Source of the DNA: Mactromeris polynyma
Taxonomy: Eukaryota > Mollusca > Bivalvia > Venerida > Mactridae
NCBI GenBank assembly: GCA_032209605.1
Contig: JASFXZ010000001.1
Coordinates: 29,144,619-29,208,618 of the forward strand
DNA length: 64,000 nucleotides
Direction: 5' to 3'
The translations under genes were made by a program, and so were the position numbers. Of this stretch, positions 57,699-64,000 are shown piece after piece. The notes beneath the pieces were generated by a model. It saw only the letters and a list, made by a program, of their open reading frames with translations, searched no databases and was not told the origin of the DNA. The stretch's first letter is position 1, and every line of letters begins with the position of its first letter.

Positions 57699-60201
57699 AT
57701 GCTTAAAACGTTATCGAAGCAGCGAAAATGGTGGAGACAAACATTGGGAATAACTTCATTTATGATTTTTATGACGTTAATGAGTTTGTATACTTTTGGA
57801 ATAAACGAGAAACGCGACCAGAAATTGGAGACTCTGCGATTTGAATTTGATTCCTTGGTGGAGAAACATAATGCAGTAAACAAGGATCTCATCAAACTGA
57901 TTGTAAGTAACTGAGTTTTGATAAAACATCTTCATTTAAGGCGATAGCCCTGCCAAGTGTTTTGGCAAATGTAATAATATACATATTTATGGACACACTC
58001 TATACACTGTATAGTAAATTTGCACATGTAGAATGACTGTTGATAATGTTTTACAGTCCGGTAAATGCACACAAAATTCTGTTTTTGGAAAGGAGAGAAA
58101 GTATATTAGCTTATGCTATCGAGTTTTTTTCCCAAAATTATATCTATAAAAATATTTAAAACCTAGATTTTCCGTACTCACCCCTTATTTCTGTTGTTGT
58201 TATTTTGGAAAAAAACTTAATTTTAAGTTGTTTAGAAGAAATCTCGATAGCATGAGGTAGATTTGCTTAATATCGTTGTATACATGTGTTTCTTTTGCAA
58301 AATTTACTCTTATGCAATTAGTCTGTTTAGCGGACCAACATGTACAATTTGACAGTACCAACAGTTCAAATAACTTCATTATTTTTCAACATTTAAAAAT
58401 ATATAGCTGTATTAGTTAAAGGACTGTATAACGATAAAACAGTACACATTTCATCTTGCTATAATATGTACATGTAATTTCCAAAATATCGCTTAAAAGC
58501 AAATATGGCTATTTTCTAGGGTATATATCACCTAAAATACTTTACAAACGCCATCGTTAAAAAGATGTTTGCTAGCGACTTCTTCATCCGCATTATTATG
58601 GGTTTGTAGGTGTGTTGATTATTAGACATGTTATTATAGTTTAGTATTGATATTCGTATATCCTAGGCGTTATTTTTCTTTCCAGGATAACCACAACTCG
58701 TTCGAAACAAATGAAAGGAAGAAAAGGTCAGCTAGAGAACCATTTTCTACAGACTATTACTCGGGTATGTGTTGACAGATACAAAGATTTATAACAATTG
58801 TGTAACTATTTGAATGGTTAATAAAATGTTCACGCCAAGCTGCCTGTTGCAAATTATTATACATATACATGACAAGTACCATTGATTTGCGATTCTCTTA
58901 TTATTTCGTGACAATCTCCTGCGATCTGCGCCACCCGTTTCGCGTACAAGCAACAAATATCCATGCGTGCCATGAAGATATTGTCCGACTATAGTAAGTT
59001 AATATGTTTTGTGTTTCAGCTCTGGGTGGAGCAGTGTATGTGAGATGGGGAAGAACGACATGTCCAGCGGAAAATGGAACAGAACTGGTGTATAAGGGTA
59101 ATGATAGCAAACATGTTTGTTGTAGTAATATATTTGAGGCTTACTAATATTCCACGATTACATAGAACCCTGTAACTTCGGACAATTGAGTTTCGATCTA
59201 TGATAGCTATAGGTACATATTACATGTTTGTTTCTTTCTTTCTTGTACTGGGGTTAACACCACTTCCACATTTTTCTATTTTACTCATACACGGCGGTCA
59301 GCTGACCTAACCAGTTTTCCTGAATTGATTGATCAAGCAGTACTAACTTACCTTACGCAAGCAGCTGACAACTTCTCCATATGAATTAGAGGTGCAGGAC
59401 GAACGATCGTAGCTAAATGCCCCATAACGACACGACTTGCAAGGGCCGGGTGTCGAACCTGGACCTCCCGGGAGATAGTTAAAAACCAGTTAAGAGGTAA
59501 ACCATATTCAGAGGATATGTTATACACGAATTGCTAACCGTTAAAGATTTGAATTGGCCGACAACAAAACGAATCAGATGCATTGAAAAAATACAGTAAA
59601 TAGTATACAAACGCTGAACCAGCAACGAGTGTAGTTTTAACTTAAATATCGTCGAAATTTTCATTTATCGCCATTATACATAAGATTTATATTCCATTTA
59701 TATATTTAAGGTATAGCTGGTGGCAGTTACTATACGAATGAGGGCGCCGCAACAAATGTTCAGTGTCTACCGAGTGTTCCCGAGTGGGGGCGCTTTGATG
59801 ACGGAGGTTCTAGCTTGGCGTTCATGTACGGCATGGAGTATGAGGATAACATGGATAACATATTGCATCATTCAAATATCCAAGGATCGCTTGTTAATCA
59901 GAATGTACCTTGTGCCGTTTGTCGAAATAAGGTTCGACCTAGCTCCTTGATGATTCCGGGAAAATTCAGTTGTTTTGAGGGTTGGAATTTCGAGTATCGA
60001 GGATACATAATGGCTGGTCACTACTCCCACAAAGCAGGAAGTCAGTACATCTGCCTTGACGAAACTCCGGAAGCCGATCCAGCTGGATATCGAAACGAGG
60101 AAGGAGTATTACTGTACAGAGTTGAAACAATATGCGGATCCATACCTTGTCCACCCTATGTAAACAACCGTGAACTCGCCTGTGTTGTATGCACCAAATA
60201 A
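57699..60201 (+). CDS. Gene D: short-chain collagen C4-like protein
   Basis: Exons 57699-57902, 58686-58764, 59020-59097, 59711-60201; 283 residues, open. Architecture as gene A. Notable changes: NGT replaces NET in exon 3 but keeps the N-glycosylation sequon; GGSSLAF replaces GSTGYAF in exon 4; RNEEGVLL replaces RDENGALL; PPYVNNR replaces PPYVANR. The ten cysteines, RKKR and CVVCTK are kept. AATAAA overlaps the stop codon as in gene A. It is the most diverged intact copy in exon 4. Confidence 0.85.
59230..59480 (-). repeat. tRNA-derived SINE in intron 3 of gene D, head truncated
   Basis: Same ancestral insertion as 8200-8453. The A-box half of the head (GTTAGAGCGCTGG) is deleted and the B box is mutated (GGTTCGACACC). 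Confidence 0.7.
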
Positions 60202-60305
60202 ACAGGCACTGGGGAATATTTCAGACAACATTAAACTGGCGCTCATTGATCCTCTTTGTGCACAGTCGTCATTCTCGTCGAGGGGCAAATAATTATATCT
60301 ATGTA

Positions 60306-60618
60306 TAAGCGCCGCGGTACGATTTCCAACCTCTTCTATAAGTGACGTCATTTCCAGAAAACGTCACATGTGGCAATATTTCCCCCATATGGCAATATGT
60401 ATGAGCGCCGAGGTACGATTTCTAACCTCTTCTATAAGTGACGTCATTTCCAGAAAACGTCAATTGTGGCAATATTTCCCCCATATGGCAATATGTAAAC
60501 GAAGTGACCATATGGAGTAAATATATTTTCCTGCTTGCAAATAGTGACATCACATGTTGCGTTTTCTTCAAATGACGTCACTTACAGAATTGGTTGTAAA
60601 TCCTATAGCAGCGCTCAT
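60306..60618. repeat. MITE with internal tandem duplication
   Basis: Counterpart of 27153-27394. The left part, from GCGCCGCGGTACGATTT to CCATATGGCAATATGTA, is duplicated in tandem (about 106 bp). Confidence 0.75.
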
Positions 60619-60627
60619 ACCTACATA

Positions 60628-60713
60628 CAGTAAATCCTCAATAATACGACCACCCTTGGTACCCTTGAAACGTGGTCTTATTATTGAGGTGGTCTTTAAG
60701 TGAGAGTGTTCTG
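60628..60713. repeat. MITE, CAGTAAAACCTC family, internally deleted
   Basis: 86 bp; termini as in 27403-27580, but about half the element is lost between two GAGGTGGT sequences. Confidence 0.65.
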
Positions 60714-60899
60714 TATTAAATAAAACGGACACACAAGCGTTTAAAATTTTCATATGACTGAATTTATTTATATAAATGAATATACATATACATGTATACC
60801 AACATACGATTCAATAACAATAAATAACAACATATTGATTAGTGTCAATATTTGACAATATAGTAGAGAAAAAGCATAATCTGCTACGACAATATTACA

Positions 60900-61319
60900 G
60901 ACGACATCACGGATTGCCTACGGCAGACATCACGTATTGCCTACGGCAGACATCATGTATTGCCTACGGCAGACATCACGTACTGCCTACGGCAGATATC
61001 ACGTATTGCCTACGGCAGACGTCACGTATTGCCTACGGCAGACATCACCTATTGCCTACGGCAGACATCACGTATTGCCTATGGCAGACATCGCGTATTG
61101 CCTACAGCAGACACCACGTATTGCCTATGGCAGACATCACGTATTGCCTACAGCAGACGTCACGTATTGCCTACAGCAGACATCACGTATTGCCTACAGC
61201 AGACATCACGTATTGCCTTTGGCAGACAACACGTATTGCCTACATCAGACATCACGTATTGTCTACAACAGACATCACGTATTGCCTACAGCAGACATCA
61301 CGTATTGCCTACGGAAGAC
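60900..61319. repeat. 23-bp minisatellite, about 18 copies
   Basis: Same unit as 15443-15864, here mostly CTACGG instead of CTACAG in the first half. Long open frames in all three frames (up to 219 codons, 60842-61501) are artefacts of the 23-bp period. Confidence 0.95.
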
Positions 61320-61470
61320 CGGTAGTGACATTCACATTTTGTTATTTCTCTCCTAAAAATATCGAATTCGTGAAATTGAAATTCACGATTTCAGCATCAA
61401 GAATTCACGATTTCTACTTCAAGAAATCAATATTTCCAAGAAGAGAAGTAATATTAATGTCACCATCGGT
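61320..61470. repeat. Hairpin-like element next to the minisatellite
   Basis: As at 15865-16015; right end diverged. Confidence 0.5.
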
Positions 61471-61752
61471 GTTCCGTACATACCTGATACAGTGCACATA
61501 GCGAGGCCCCCACTCTGTCCGAATGGATGACTAGTGTATACGGAAGACTACATTCGTATTCATAAATTACTAAATTTCATAAACCAGTTTACTGTTAACC
61601 AGTTTAGTTGTTTATGAAGACAAATGCAATACCTATTTATTCATATTATAAAGTATCCCAGCAAACACCTGACGTCAATACGACGTTGGCCTAACGTTGG
61701 ATAATCGTCGGAAGCGTGTATAAATTTTCATCTGATATATAGATCTATATGG

Positions 61753-61810
61753 TTACATGTTGTAACATGTGTACCTGGGTGTAATAAAGATATGTTCTGT
61801 TCTGTTCTGG
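61753..61810 (+). repeat. Very short 5'-truncated retroposon, TGTTC tail
   Basis: About 55 bp absent from the other units. It ends GTAATAAAGATA followed by TGTTC repeats and is flanked by GGTTA on both sides. Confidence 0.6.
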
Positions 61811-62697
61811 TTAACATAATTTTATACAATTAGTAGTATTTAACCTCTACCATAATAATAAAACTGTGAATTATTACAGATATTTGTCATAATGTTTTAT
61901 TTAAAGGGACTCGACTCCAGATTCTAAATTGCAAAAATAATATATTGTTTCAAACACCTATTCTTATCGTCATGTTCGTTCGATGACAGTAAAATAAGAT
62001 AATTGAATGATTGACATGATCGAAAATTAATGAAATTACGCCAGTTTTTTTACATTTTTCCTTCGCAAAATCTACTGCGTTACTAACGGTATAAAAGTTA
62101 ATCAAAGGACTGAAGGTCCTGAGAGGCGCTTCCAAGGCCAGAAAGTACGTTTTCATATCATTGGAAGGTGAATATTTTCAATAAATAAACAAGCTGATAG
62201 GACCTATGTTCGTATTAAAAAAAAAATTAAAAACAGGAAAAATTCAAATAAGATTATTATCTATGAACTAACCTGGGTTTGATATGAACTAATCCAATTA
62301 ATGACATTATGTCAATGCTATTGCGTCGTCAGATCTTGGTCCTACTATAGTGAACGTAAAGTATTAACTACTAGATGCCCAAGGGCAACATGTCAAGCCC
62401 GGCAAATGTTAAGCGATTATGGTAATACGGCTATATAATGCCATACAATGCATATCTATTATATCCATCTTTTACTTTTGACTTACAAGTGTGATCTTGA
62501 TCTTTGAGCTATGTACTGGTAGGTTATGGGTCATGTGTGTGACACACCATCTCATCATGTTGAACATTTGTACCAAGTAATTTAAATAATCCCGTGATAA
62601 ATAACAAGTGTCATATTCTGGAAAAGACCTATCAGAACATTTTCTGACCTTTGAACTCTACGTGTGACCTTGACATTTGAGCTATATACACAGACTT
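61811..62697. other. Duplicated block and start of second block Y
   Basis: Counterpart of 28330-29190; no gene seen. Confidence 0.45.
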
Positions 62698-64000
62698 AAG
62701 CGCAACACACCATCGCTGCATAGTGAAGTATATTTGTAGTAATTTGATCATCCCCCAATAAAGGACAATGTAAGGTCAATATATTTAGATCTGGTTTTTT
62801 ATGTTTGACCTGTTTGTGTGACCTTAACCTTTTTGCTACAGACACGGAACTTGCACGATAAATGAGGTCACCATGGTGAGCATTGGTGCAAAGGAATTCG
62901 GAAATCCCAAATAAATAAGATGTTTTCGCCCCATAACGAATAAGTATTTTGTTATATCTGATTATTTTATCATCTTTTACATTATATTCCCTATAAACTG
63001 TACGGAAATTTGCCTATCAATATGGCTGACTATTTAGAACACGGGAGGTAAATATTGTAAACGTGGGAACTATATTTATTGGCCCTCTGAAACAAGTCAG
63101 TGCGTATCTTTTCCTGTCGCGATCTAAAACTACGTTATCACCGAGTTTCACAATCTTGTTTCAGCTAAAGAAACGCGACGCACAAATTATGATAGACAAA
63201 AAACACTACGATCAGGGGCGTAGCTTGGATGAAATGAATGTGTAGGCCAAGATGTAGGGGGGTCTTGGGGCATGCTCCCCCAGAAAAAAGTTGACCCTAG
63301 AATGTCAGAGGTGCGTTTTGGCGTATATTTTCTGGGGAAATGTGTAGGCCGCGGCCTACACGGCCTATAGGAAGCTACGCCCCTGACGATTTCTACATTC
63401 AATTGTCACTAGAACTGTATACAAGTCTATCGATTTCTGTATATATGTAATGTGTACTATCGGATCGTTGTTTAGCCTATGATGTCTATTAAACCTGGCC
63501 TGAAAGAAAACAAAAACTAAATCTCTCCCGATAAAAAAGTTCAGGATTGTACTACGAACGCACCACACAAATTTGCCAGACTCAAAAATTGGCTCTTTAT
63601 GCAAGCGTTTTTTTTAAGTAAAATCCCTATAACATCTTTACTTATTGACCCCAAACATTGTATTGAAGGGTATATAAACAAATATTGTATGGATGGACTT
63701 CGTACTTAACAATTGCAATTCACGCATTTTATATCTTTAGCCTGGCGTTGATTTCTATGCAGTGAAAATCAAAACTGCAAATTACAAATGTACTGTGTTG
63801 ATGAGGTTGACACTCGTCGCGTACATTTTTTCCTAATGCACTTTATGATATTTCGGTCGACCCGGTATGTACCCCGCACACCATAAATGGTATTTTTGAA
63901 ATCGAAGGGGGGAATTTATCTACCAGTAGAGCAGTATAGGCCAAACAGACAATTTTGAACCCAAAGACGATCCCTGCACAGTGCCAATTAGACCCATCGT
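62698..64000. other. Block Y, second copy; no gene recognised
   Basis: Counterpart of 29191-30303, interrupted by the element at 63213-63385. By homology the 17-bp repeat and a lectin 3' exon should begin within about 500 bp beyond the window end. Confidence 0.5.
63213..63385. mobile_element. 173-bp MITE, CAGGGGCGTAGC termini
   Basis: Terminal inverted repeats of 14 bp (CAGGGGCGTAGCTT) with a 5-bp duplication ACGAT (63208-63212, 63386-63390). The empty site is intact in the other Y block (near 29690). The termini resemble hAT-type ends, but hAT elements normally duplicate 8 bp, so the superfamily is left open. Confidence 0.8.

Noticed and set aside
60842..61501. 219-codon open frame
   Set aside because: Also driven by the 23-bp minisatellite; it runs into the hairpin element and has no counterpart in units B or C.

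Overview
The window looks like AT-rich nuclear DNA of a bivalve-like mollusc. This is inferred from spliced genes with GT-AG introns, a secreted-type cysteine-rich family of the 'short-chain collagen C4-like' kind typical of bivalves, C-type lectin exons, tRNA-derived SINEs with a mollusc-style core, abundant small inverted-repeat transposons, a Ty3/Gypsy-type LTR element and a DIRS-like relic. Species cannot be fixed from sequence alone.

Layout: four paralogous units lie head to tail, each with one four-exon plus-strand gene (A 6670-9331, B 24225-27137, C 44775-49508, D 57699-60201). All four share exon sizes (204, 79, 78 and 491-494 nt) and phases. The predicted 283-284 residue proteins have a basic N-terminus, one membrane-spanning segment, a short coiled coil, a furin-like RKKR site and a ten-cysteine C-terminal domain. 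B has lost the last CxxC through an 89-bp deletion. On the minus strand between units are exons of a C-type lectin gene: a plausible copy at 30603-32675, a copy with two stops (1-2100) and a truncated orphan exon (about 20868-20916).

Units alternate in what follows the gene. After A and C comes block X (about 16913-19640, 51376-54165). After B and D comes block Y (about 28679-30600, 62190-64000), which leads to the lectin exon. The amplification unit is therefore best read as an X-Y dimer of roughly 25-31 kb, later modified by transposons and by sequence exchange between units.

Mobile DNA fills most of the rest. A very young LTR retrotransposon (33625-42232, minus strand; 876-bp LTRs with one difference noticed; intact gag and pol; GGGAAAC frameshift site) sits upstream of gene C. 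Three Tigger/pogo-like elements with TA duplications occur at 9644-10558, 11774-15405 and 45666-47424; the second holds a decayed DIRS-like retroelement. Each unit carries, upstream of its gene, a minus-strand SINE whose tRNA-like promoter head is repeated in tandem every 100 bp (9, 2, 4 and 5 heads), and downstream a 23-bp minisatellite beside a hairpin (about 18, 3, 1 and 18 copies).

Annotation is from reading the sequence and comparing paralogous units by eye; no database search was run.
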